A stretch of 64,000 nucleotides of DNA from Malurus cyaneus samueli (lineage: Eukaryota > Chordata > Aves > Passeriformes > Maluridae), in the NCBI GenBank assembly GCA_009741485.1, contig CM019219.1, forward strand, positions 3,535,143-3,599,142, given 5' to 3'. The position numbers and the translations under genes are program-made. Below, piece by piece: positions 46,801 to 57,078 of the stretch; the first letter of the stretch is position 1; the number at the start of each line of letters is the position of its first letter. The notes under the pieces are model-generated. The model was not told where the DNA came from, ran no database searches, and worked only from the letters and a program-made list of their open reading frames with translations.

Positions 46801-47490
46801 TGTCTAGTCTACATTTTCGATTTATAGCAATGACAGCGCCCTATTTTCACCAGAAGGATTTTAAATCCAAAACACTTTAAACTCTGTAACATTACTAAGA
46901 GCACTGCTCATTAGTGGTGGCTGCAAATTCTTTTTCCCTTTGGGGGAGTGGAGAGGTAGAAAAGCTGTATTTTCTCAACCTCTTTTACATGAAAAGTCAG
47001 TGAATCAGGCCCAATTTAAGAGATTCTGCTTACCATGCCAGCAGAACAAATGAGCAAAATTGATACCCAAAACATTTGGATGCAATGGTTAGCTAGAATT
47101 AAAAGCATCTTCCAAAGAAGAGAACAGAGTGAGCTTTGCTACTGTTCCATTTGTGGAAGAACCATAACATAAAAGATTTAGATGTTTGTGTGGATATTTT
47201 AAGCATTGTTTTAAAATTCTGTTAAACAAACAAGGCCATGCAGTGCTCCTTAAAGTTTTAAGGACTTGCTTTCTCTAAGTGACACAAGAGATTTTCAGTG
47301 AAAACCTTTTCTCCAACCCTTATTTTTCTGGTTTTCCTCCTCCTACCTGGAGCCTACCCCTAGTTTTTAACTGGGGCAGTGTCTTCAACCTCTCCCTCCC
47401 AGTACAAGGGAGCTCTGTGCCCCACATCAGCACCATCCCTGGACACATCTTGATGTACCCTCAGCACAGAGCTGCTGCTCTGCACTCTCA

Positions 47491-47560
47491 GGGTGAGAAT
47501 GGAGGGACAGAGAAGCAGCTTGTCCCAGGCCACACAGGAAGCTTTTTGGCAACACAATGA
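47491..47560 (-). mobile_element. MIR-like SINE fragment
   Basis: GGGACAGAGAAGCAGCTTGT followed by CCCAGGCCACACAGGAAG resembles the reverse complement of the MIR core (CACAGAGAGGTTAAGTGACTTGCCCAAGGTCACACAG, in parts and from memory). It is divergent and ancient. Confidence 0.5.
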
Positions 47561-50500
47561 GCTGAACCTGTTTACCAAGTCCCAGAGCAGCAGCTTCACT
47601 ATTGAAACACCTTTCTTCTACATAAAATACCTGAAACTATTCAGATTTTAAGGCAAAGGCATATGTTCAAACCTGAAAACTGTTTAAACTGTTGAATGCC
47701 ACAAATGTCTACCAGACCTGCAACTCCCTACTTGAGCAGATAACATCTGTTAAGAGTAAGTGGCTCATACAGTTCTGCACCAGAAAGCTTAATAAGTTCC
47801 TTCTCCAAGATTAAAGAAACACCTACACATTCTAGATGCTTCTGCAAGTCCCTGGAGGGAGAAAATGCTGCTCAGTGCTGAGACAATGAACCAGCTTCCT
47901 TCCTCAACAGCAACAAAACCCTGCTGCTTTTACCTAGCACTGAGAGGAAAGTGATATTTATAGAATTGAGCCCCATACCGACATGTACCTAAATATTTCT
48001 CACAGTTAGGGTACAGCATGTATCAAGATGACCTTAGACCCGTATCTTTTCAAAGCCCTAATTTCAAAGATCAGTGCAAGAGCAGAAAAAAAATTGAAAC
48101 AGCTCAGCCATATCTCCCATTCCAATCCGTTTCAGTCATTCTCTGCATTAAAGCAGAACTTCAAAACCTGAACTTGAACCATTCTTGTCACTCAGACCTC
48201 TTCAGCAGGCAACTCTTTTCAAGCAGTTACATTATTTTCATATGTCAAATAAGCTCGCGAGGATTATGATATTTAGGTTTCTTATATAATTTCATAAATC
48301 ATTGACAGCAATGATTTTAGACATGTCCCATTGCATTTAGGTTCAAAACCAAAAGAATACATGTACTGACTGTTGTGTTTCTTACATAATATCCTAATTA
48401 AGCACTTACTCCAATCTGTAAAAATATTTTATGGTAAAGCCAGTTACCTAAATTCCCATTTTGGCACTGAAATAAATTACTATCCTGTATTTTCATGCAA
48501 TTATACAACTGCACAAAGGTTCACTTGGCTCTAAACCCCAGTAAGTATTTTCTAAGACTGTTTCTATTGTTCATAATTACCAGTGAAAAAAAAAAAAACC
48601 CTGGCAAAAACCATCCTGCAAGACAGATAAATACTCTCGTATCACAAGCTATTGTTTGTCTGAACACTGATGCAGAGCTGGATACATCCAAGAGCACAGC
48701 AGAGCACGCAAGGAAACTTCTCATTTGAACATGTACTCACTTCCCAACACTGATGGTTTGCTGCACTTTGGAGGAACTGCATTTACTATGATAACTGTCA
48801 GCTCAAATAACCAAGAACAGTCAGTAATAAAGACATCAATGGAATTCTAAATCTACTAAAATAGATTAAGAATTTTGCAGGCCTGGCAGTTTGGGCTACA
48901 TCCAACACTACAGTGGAGACTGTGTTACAAGCACAGATCTGTTCTCATTTCAGTAATGTCCTCAAGATCTTTCTAATCTGTTACAGTCAATAAAAACTGA
49001 CTTCTGCACTTCCTCTCTTCTACACCAACTCTCTGACATGCAGACAGCCTTTATTTGAGCTGATATAGCTCTGCTGCCTTCTGGAATGAGCCCCAGCTAC
49101 CTGGAGAAAACAAGGCCTTTTCCTGCATTCAGGTCTCTTCCTCATGCACAAGCCTTCTGGATTCCCCATGTGTGTGTCTGTCTTCTGTCACTCACCTACT
49201 ACTCCTAAGGAAAAATAAATACAGGAGGAGAGGAGGAGGGAAAGCATTAAGATGCTGCCTATTTTCTTCACACAGTGATTCTTCTTTGCCTACTCTCCAA
49301 TTTGTATGAAAGCATCTGCTCCTCTGAAACATTTTCAACACTGCACTACACCTGCCAGTGACCCACTGTGCACCTTTTTCTTTAATTTCACCCTTAAAAC
49401 GCAGAGATATACAATGGAACATGAAGCCAACTGCAGCTTTAAAGCAGAGAAATAGCTCGAGATAACAGATGCCATCTTTAGAATTTATGAACTCTGAATT
49501 AAAATTTCCTACACTCACCGAATCAAATCGCAGTGTTTAATAACTGCAAATAGAACTCAGTGAGTCACAGAGAGGTTTATATTTTATGCAAAGCTGACTC
49601 CAGCAGCGTAGCATTCATTGATATCCAGGATATATAAAACCCCCATGTACTATTTCTTGAATTATCACTTCCTGCATCAGTGCTTATCTATCCCTGAATT
49701 AAAAGGCTCTCCTCCAAACATCAACCAGGCCCAGCATCTCTCCCTACCACAAGAGATTTCAGCCCACTCTTAACACTTCCTCATGAGACAAACGGGAAAA
49801 CAGCACTTCTACACTTCTGTGCTTCACAAACCTGACAGTTTTATGTATTGTTACTTGTGTGACTCTCTCAACTAAAAATAACAAGTAGGAGGAAACAAGA
49901 CTGAATGGACCAAAAATGCAAGTTCACTGTTCCATAAGACAGTGCAACAAGCCGAAGTTGCCACACATTCAGCTTGGTTAGGATTGTGTTTGTGCTGTAT
50001 AAAAATGAATGCAGCCCAAATACAAGAAGGAAGTAGACAAACTGAAAAAAAAAACCAAAAACCCAAAGCAAAAACCAAAACGCAAAGCCCAACAAACCCC
50101 GTTGGTTTCAACAGTGAGAAGCCACTCCTCGCATCTTAGGCCCCAAACTGTACAATCAAATATGGCTCTGTCCTGCAGGGTCACATATGGGATTGAGGAA
50201 GGAGAAGAGAAAATTTGTCTTTATAAACATTACAGCCTCTGTTAGGAAGTAAGAAATTTGTCAGAAGACAACAGAGAAGTTGATGCTATTCAGCTTGCTC
50301 TGTGCCTAGTGGTCTCTTCAAAATTATTCTGCTTTGATAAGAAGGTGAAGCATGGGGAGATGTGGCTCTTAAGAATAAAAAAAAAAACAATTCAACAAAG
50401 ATTGTACCACTCAGCTTTACTCAGGTAAGCAGCACTGTTTTGCCTAATTCAGGTGCTCAGCCTAACAAAGTAAAAACTGTTTCCTCCCTTGAAGACTGTT

Positions 50501-51435
50501 CATTCCACTTGATTATAAACACAGAACACTGATTAGTGAAAATTAAGACTTTTTTTAAAAAACACCTCAAAGCAGCAGGTTGCCAAAGAGAAAATTGCTG
50601 TCCTCTTGATGTCACTTTGCAAACATTTGATGCAATAACATAATGCCTTTTATGAAGGTCAGGCATTAGTTCCTCCCAAGGGAACTGCACAACACATACA
50701 GAAATTTAAGCCCGTTGTAAGTTTAGCAGCACGTCGAATACCTATCTGGAATTTTACAGGTGATAAAAATTGCGCATATAACAACAGTGGTTACAGTTTA
50801 ACATTCATTTATAGTCAAGTTATCCATTTAAAGACACTTTGGTTCGGTAAATAACCAGCTAACCCCGAGCGCAGCTCGGAGCGTGCCAACAGCTTCCCCA
50901 CACAACCCTGTGCAGCACTTGTACCTTCCAAGCTAAAAGCAAACCCAGCACTCCACGCTGGCTGTCCCAGCCCCGCTGAGCTCTCCTCGGTGGCACTGGG
51001 ATCCCCAAAGCCGAGCCGAGGGAGGGTGTTTGGGGAGCCCACACCCTCGCAGGCACCATCCCTGCAGGGCTCTGCCCGATAACATCGCACCTTCCCGGCG
51101 TGCTCCAACAGCGGAGCGCTGAGGGAGAGCGCGGGGAGCACAGACCATGACGAGCAATGAGATCACCTCTCCTCTTACCTCTGGGGCTGTGACAGCGCCC
51201 TGCCCGCGCCACCGGGACACCCACACCACACCGCACCGCACCGCCCCCGGGGGACTCACGGGCAGAGCCCCCTCAGAGCCGCCGAGCGCCTTCCAGGGAA
51301 AACGGAAAGGAAAAAAAAAAAGGAGGGAGAGGCGCAGGGGGCGGGACGGTGCCCTGCGCGGTCACACACCGGGCAGGCGCGGAAGGAAGGGCATCCCAGG
51401 GCGGGCCGAGCCCCGCCCCGGGCCGAGGCACTTAC

Positions 51436-51570
51436 TGGAGTCCTGGCAGTGCGGGAGCCCCGTGAGGAGAGCCGGGCGCTCCCCGGGCCCGCTCCCGGCC
51501 CCGCTCCCGCGTCCCGCTCCGGGAACGGGCTCGTCCCGCCGCCTCCGACCGCACCGCCGGGACCCCGCCC
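51436..51570 (-). other. PLEKHA1: PLEKHA1 non-coding first exon (approximate 5' end)
   Basis: On the minus strand, GC-rich DNA below the NRF1 palindrome ends in a strong donor, GACTCCA/GTAAGT (GT at 51,435-51,434). Splicing to exon 2 gives a 5' UTR ending 20 bases after the junction at the ATG. The 5' boundary is inferred from the promoter motifs. Other donors in the same island (GTGAGT at 51,259-51,254; AG/GTAAGA near 51,170) could define longer or alternative first exons. Confidence 0.6.
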
Positions 51571-51571
51571 T

Positions 51572-51581
51572 GCGCATGCGC
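51572..51581. promoter_or_regulatory. NRF1 binding site
   Basis: GCGCATGCGC is a perfect match to the palindromic NRF1 consensus, inside the PLEKHA1 CpG island. Confidence 0.7.
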
Positions 51582-51614
51582 CACCGCACCGCCGCCCGCG
51601 CCGCCCCGCAGCCC

Positions 51615-51629
51615 GCTGGGATATGTAGT
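51615..51629 (-). promoter_or_regulatory. ZNF143-like site 1
   Basis: On the minus strand ACTACATATCCCAGC, a close relative of the ZNF143/Staf motif ACTACAATTCCCAGC (consensus from memory). It lies 43 bp from a second, better match in the same orientation. Confidence 0.55.
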
Positions 51630-51671
51630 GCGGAGCGAGGGGCGGGGCGAGGGGCGGGCCTGAGGCGCGGG

Positions 51672-51690
51672 GCATGATGGGAATTGTAGT
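51672..51690 (-). promoter_or_regulatory. ZNF143 (Staf) site 2
   Basis: On the minus strand ACTACAATTCCCATCATGC, nearly identical to the long ZNF143 motif. A CCAAT on the plus strand (51,691-51,695) abuts it. It marks the upstream edge of the PLEKHA1 promoter. Confidence 0.75.
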
Positions 51691-51773
51691 CCAATTACTG
51701 GGATTTTAATCTTCTATTTAATGGAGCGGCCCCAGCAGGGAAGGAAATATTGCATATTGTTAAGAAATTGTTC

Positions 51774-51963
51774 GCTGTGAGGGTGAGGAGGCCCTGGCCC
51801 AGAGAAGCTGTGGCTGTGGCTGGAAGTGTCCAAGGCCGGGTTGGACATTGGGCCTTGGAGCAACTTTGGAGAGTGCAAAGTGTCTCTGTCCATGGCAGGG
51901 GTGGGACTGGATGGGCTTTAAGGTCCCTTCCAACCCAAACCATTTTGTGATCTGTGATTCTAT
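51774..51963 (+). mobile_element. CR1 LINE, 3' fragment
   Basis: A 5'-truncated CR1 of about 190 bp. Segments CCCAGAGAAGCTGTGG, CTGGAAGTGTCCAAGGCC, GGTTGGACATTGGG, CCATGGCAGGGGTGGGACTG and GGTCCCTTCCAACCCAAACC occur in the order of the avian CR1 3' end, which finishes in ATTCTAT-type repeats (here TGATCTGTGATTCTAT). It inserted about 85 bp upstream of the PLEKHA1 ZNF143 site. CR1 of this type is the dominant LINE of birds. Confidence 0.93.
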
Positions 51964-54900
51964 TAGACTGTCATTCACCAGCCATATGATGTTCAGCAGG
52001 CCAAGTGCCAGATTGTGTGCCTGGGATGGATCAGCCCTGGATGTACAGACAGACTGGGGAATGACCCTAGAGAGCAGCACCCTGGAAAGGGAGCAGGGTC
52101 CTGGCTGATGGCAAAGTGAACGTGAGTCAGCAGTGCCCTCAAAACACACAGCCTGCTTCACTTGCTCAAGGACATCCTGGAGCCAACAAGATTTAAGGAT
52201 GTAGTAAATCAAGATGTTGATGTACATCTGTGCATACCTTGCTCATGTGGCAAAAGACTCGAGGTCTGTGCATCCCACAGCTGGACTATCTTCACCTGGA
52301 GGCTCAGGTGTGTGCCACCTCATAGCCTTTAGCCAGTGGTCCTAGTGGCAAATAACAATCTCCAATAATGATGTTTAACCAGTTTTACTGGCGAGTTACT
52401 TCTCTTCTAAGCTTATACTAAATTTATACTGAAAAACTTTGTTTTCTGAAATAGTAACACAGATTTCTTTTCCCCTTGCTTGAAGCAGTGATATCTCTAA
52501 TTATAGAAACCATTTGATCTCCTCCACTGCCTGCAAATACATCTTTGTTTCGAGCTGGCGTGTAACCACCGCACTTCAGAGTGAAACAAAAGCTGTAATC
52601 AGAGCACAACAATAAAAGCTGAAGTCAGCCGCAAACAATGCCGCAGCATTCCCATGGCAACTTTTCCCTATCAAACCCCCGAGAGGTCACACACTCTGCA
52701 GCTGCACGAGCCAGAAGCTGTTCAGTTTGCTCTTCATTCACAATTATTCATATATTTTTTTGCTGTTTTGGGGTTTTTTCTGTAGCAGTGTTTCACCAGA
52801 GTTAATGCGAGACAATCAACGGCAGGCAGCTCCGCATCTCTCCCCCGCTGAAGTTCCGAGGTGACATTTCTCATCCTGACACAACTACCGTGACCATGGC
52901 AGCTGTTAAATGGCTGCAAGATGTGTCCTGCCATCACACTGCACGTGCAAGAACCCTTCACAAAACCCTACACCCCTTTTAGCACTCAAAAAGCTGTGCA
53001 GTCAAAAGCCGTTCCACAACTCACGAAAACTACAGCAGTCCGTGCTCTGATGTGCTTTAACTTGCAAATATTTTCTCCAGCCTCCCACACAAGTTTTGAA
53101 TAACCATATATTCTGACAATAGGACACAGGAGAGGATAAAAAGATGATTGCATTTACAAGAAGGAATATATTTTATTGAAATCAAGTAGCAAAGTTCATG
53201 TTGTAGTTTACCATAGTTTCCATCATGGAAGGCTACTGCAACTTTCCTTTTAGGATGGCCTAATGCTCCAAATTTGGTGAGCACACAATCAGGTATATAA
53301 GGAACTAGCTTTACTTAGGCTGAGACACAAACACCTCAAAATAGCCATATTTTGCCAGTTGTGCTGTTCACAAAAATATTTTCATGAAATTTGCCTGTGG
53401 AGAACCAGAACCTTGATGTCCAAGACATAAATCCAGTTATCCCTAATGCCTCAACTTACAGCAAAACTTGCTTTCACTAGAAAGCTGCTCACAGTTCTGG
53501 TGTCATGAATTGTGGAACACAAGCTACTTAAAGCTCAGCTGAGCTCCCTGAACCACCAATATTTTCAGTATTCCTCTCTGTGGAACGTGAAAATGGGGTG
53601 GCAAACAGGTAAATTTTGGGTGTGCAGTGCCTGGATTACCCAGGGGCTTTCCTATTCTGTAGTACATAGTAGGCAGAGATTACAAAGGATGGAATCTACA
53701 TTTTACCTACCCTGCCATGTCTAAAAATATTCAAGTATAGAGTCTGCACTGGCTTCTGCTCTGTGCAATGCCACTGACTTCAGTGTAGAAATTGGTTCAG
53801 GGCCCAGTGTATTCCTGCAGAATCATGAGGCAGGCACTTATTTCCTCTCCACTTGTCTCTATTCATAGTTTTCAAACGCTGGCAGGTATCCCCACAACAG
53901 CCTTCATGTCTGGCAAAAAATGTTGGCAGGCCCTTCTGTACCAATCCTTTGCTCAGGCCCTGCTTGTGATTCTCATCACTGAAATGGGTAAGAGAGTTTG
54001 GACATCAATTCTTACTGAGATTTCAGTGAAAATACAGTTTAGAATAAATAGCATTTGGTGAGTGACCTGCAGCAATGTGCACCCTCAGGAACAAGTGTTT
54101 ATTTCACAGGTAGAGAAACTCGCAATGGAACAGTAGTGCCAAAGGAGTAGCATGTATCTATCTCTAGACATGCAAAGACACAAATATAAATATGCAAATC
54201 ACATGCATATCTTGTATATATAAATACACGGCTTGCAGGTCTCGGCAAAGATGCAGAAATATTCAAAAATTCCAAAAAAATCCCAATTCTTCGCTTTTCT
54301 AATTGTATTTTCATGATGGGTAATTTTACCCGGCAGAGGAAGTTCAGCAGCTTTATAGATATGCAGAAATAAAGAGCTATGAACAAAACCTCGCTTCATT
54401 GCTCTAAAGAAATTAATTCGGCCTTGGACAAAACGGTTTTGTTAAAACTAACAGTTATGTTGCCGTGGAAAACAGGAAAAAGCCTGGCCAGTGAATTACT
54501 AAGTGCAGAGCAAAATGCTGTCACTATATTCTGTTTTTATGGGTTCAATATTGCAAATTCCATCCACATGCAGTATGCCTCCTGTGCACTATTTTAAGAG
54601 GGGTGTTGCTGACCTCAATGGGACTACTTTTCTTAGAGGCTGTGACCAGGCAAGGTCATTACTCTGCTGACACCTTCAGTGTTAGCAACCAAGGAGAGCT
54701 TTTCAGTCATTAAACTTCATCCCAGAGGACGCATGTCTGAGTTTACTGCAGTGGCATGGGGCTAATTAGGTAGTATTTATTACCTAATTAAATTATTTGC
54801 CATAACCGAGAGAAAAAAAAAAATTCTCCAAGGTTTCCTGCCAGAAGAGAAGAAGAACAACCCTTCCTACCTGCCAGTTCTGTGACTGAAACATGTGAGC

Positions 54901-56500
54901 AAGACAGAGGCTGAGAAATGAGGTTGAGCTGTCCACCTCTGGAGTAGCCCCTTCTTTATGGCCAGTTTGAGAAGATAACACTGGTAGTGAAGGACAAACA
55001 CCCTCTCCATCCCTGCAGGTAAACCAGCTAAAGCTCTGGAGAAGGTTTCTCCTCAGTCACTGCCTTACAGCAGAGCTCTGCATGTAATGGGCACATTGAG
55101 AGTAACTCAGACAAAACCTCTCCGTGCCTCCCATGGGGAGCAAAGGAGCATTAAAATCCCTGCACGTATGGGCAGAGAGTTTAATTCAAAAGCTGCTGTA
55201 AAGCATATTTGCAATATGCATTTTAAAGCAAAAGCTTCATATCTTCTGATGAAATGATGTTGACAGAGTCTGGAAATTTAATCTCACGTGGAGGTTGAAT
55301 TCATTCAGCTTCAGCTGCCAGTCGTTGGATCTTGTTATTAATTTGATATTGAAGTGTAAAAGCACCCTGATGTAGCTGCTGTGGATAAGCACTGGTACAC
55401 AGGGATGAAGTAATTTCCCAGCCTTTTAAGTACTCTGTTTCCCTGAAAGACATATTTAAACACTTCGAGTTCGTTAGGAGTTTAATTTTCTTAATATTCT
55501 TGTGTTGCAGTTGTTTTCCTCATTCTTATGTGCATAGCATTATACTAAAATACATATGGTGATTGTTCATTTTCTACCAAGCAGTGCATTTTTATTTTGC
55601 TTCCATCTTTCTCGGTATAAAGTTTATTAACAAAGAACCCAAAAAGCCCTTTTTTCCCCCTATTTGTCTATTTTACCCTAAAACCATTCCACATTAAAAA
55701 AAAAAAAAGTGAATTGTCTTTAAAATACAGTATCCCTGCAACAAAAAAGATTGAAATGCTTCCATTTAATTTCAAAGCCTGAAAGATGAGAGCTTAATCT
55801 TCTTCAGAAAAGGGCATATTCTGCACTGAAATATATGCAAAGCGCCCGGGGGGCTTTCAGCTCACACGGCTGCTTCAGTCAGGTCAGGACAGTGCCTTGC
55901 TGCTGTCATTGGGCAGCATGGGAGGCAGAAGCTCACTATTTGGTGTGTTTTATTTGTTTAATATTTCACTATGTTACAGAGATCATTTACATTTATATTA
56001 GCTAGCACAGAGCAGGGTAAAGCTGGGGGTTGAAGCCACTCTCATTTGTGCTTTTACCGGGAGCTATAACATTATCCTTTGCTCTAAGTCGCAGTCCTCA
56101 AAGGACCAGGGCTGGAGATTGTACTGAATGTGCTTTTTAAATTGTTATAAGCCATGATTAGAGTTGTATTTCACAGGAATTACTGCAGCAGGAACGACCT
56201 GAAGCGGTGGAGGAGGAGAAGTTGCAGCGCAGCAGGGACCTGACCTGAGCTGGCTTTGGGCACAGGAACTCTCTGCAAAAACCACCTCTCCTGTGCTGAG
56301 TGACCACCTGAACAGATGGAGCCCAAAGGCAGGGACCAAATTCATTCAACAGGCATTTTATGGACATTTTAGGGATATTTTACAGGGGTGGTTCATAGAA
56401 TAAGAGAACAATATCTGTGTCAAAGAATGGGAAGAGGGTGGTGGGTTGAAAACTTGTATTCAATAGTGTGGGACCCAGATATGGTGTGAAATAAAGGGTG
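51964..56500. other. Intergenic DNA upstream of PLEKHA1
   Basis: AT-rich intergenic sequence. Open frames here are short and have no recognisable product. By synteny with mammals BTBD16 would be the next gene in this direction, on the same strand as PLEKHA1, but I cannot identify any of its exons. Confidence 0.6.
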
Positions 56501-57078
56501 GAATGTGCTGCTTTTGGCTGCATTAATTTTCTTCCCAGTGGCTGATCTGGGCTGTGGTTTGAATTTATGCTGGACACAGGGTTGATGATGTAAAGATGAT
56601 TTTGTTATTGTTGGGCAGTAACACAGAGCCCAGGCCTTTTCTGCGCCTTGTACAGACACACTGGAAGTAAGTTGGGGGTTTGTGGGAGGCTGGGAGGAGA
56701 CACAGGCAGGACAGGTGACCCCAAGCTGACAAAAGGGATATTCCACACTGTATGGCACCATGCTCAGGATACAAAATGAGCAGTGGAAGAATGAATGGGG
56801 GATGTTTGGAGTGATGGAGTTTGTCTTCCCAAATCACCGTTTTGTGGGATGGAGCCGTGCTGTCCTGGGGGTGGCTGAACACCAGCCCAACCCTGGGTAG
56901 CAGTGAATTAATTCCTTGCTTTGCTTTGCTTGTTTGAGCAGCTTTTGCTTTTCCTATTAAACCATCTTTATCTCAACCCCTGAGTTTTCCACCTTCTACC
57001 CTCCCAATTCTCCCTGGTGGAGGAGTCAACGAGTGGTTGTGTTGGGGGTGGGTTGGTGACTGTGGTTAAACCTCAACA
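56501..57078 (+). mobile_element. Solo LTR of an endogenous retrovirus (songbird ERVL-like type)
   Basis: The segments TTAATTTTCTTCCCAGTGGC, CAAAAGGGATATTCCACACT, GAGTGATGGAGTTTGTCTTC, TATTAAACCATCTTTATCTC and AACCCCTGAGTTTTC follow the order of an LTR family I know from passerine genomes. ATTAAA at about 56,956 would be its poly(A) signal, and the end is GGTTAAACCTCAACA. A possible 5-bp target duplication GGGTG flanks it (56,496-56,500 and 57,079-57,083), although the 5' end does not start with TG as expected. No gag, pol or env coding is present beside it, so it is a solo LTR. The family name is from memory. Confidence 0.75.

Larger units (their letters stand above)
38020..51435 (-). other. 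PLEKHA1: PLEKHA1 intron 1
   Basis: A 13.4-kb intron in the 5' UTR, between the non-coding first exon and exon 2. It is AT-rich with scattered homopolymers. It contains a perfect 12-bp inverted repeat (40,130-40,156), a two-copy 16-bp repeat (43,820-43,851) and a MIR-like fragment near 47.5 kb. The last 600 bp (50,830-51,435) become GC-rich and belong to the promoter island, with further candidate donors there. No coding exon is recognised. Confidence 0.8.
51150..51700 (-). promoter_or_regulatory. PLEKHA1: PLEKHA1 CpG-island promoter
   Basis: A CpG-dense island with no TATA box. It contains a perfect NRF1 palindrome GCGCATGCGC (51,572-51,581), a cluster of GC boxes (51,638-51,660, GGGGCGGGG type) and two ZNF143-like sites. 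This is the usual makeup of a housekeeping-type promoter with dispersed start sites. Promoter activity would be directed to the minus strand; divergent transcription is possible but no plus-strand gene is recognised close by. Confidence 0.8.

Noticed and set aside
50815..51259. Minus-strand frames of 108-125 codons beside the PLEKHA1 first exon
   Set aside because: They are GC-rich intron/promoter sequence without recognisable domains or a plausible splice partner.
51256..51694. GC-rich open frames on both strands in the PLEKHA1 promoter island (110-176 codons)
   Set aside because: They are proline/arginine/glycine-rich composition effects of a CpG island, with no homology and in conflict with the non-coding first exon.
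54793..54981. Minus-strand frame ending at a CAG/GTAGGA donor, considered as a BTBD16 exon
   Set aside because: I cannot match it to any remembered BTBD16 sequence, the acceptor is unclear, and two frames are equally open.
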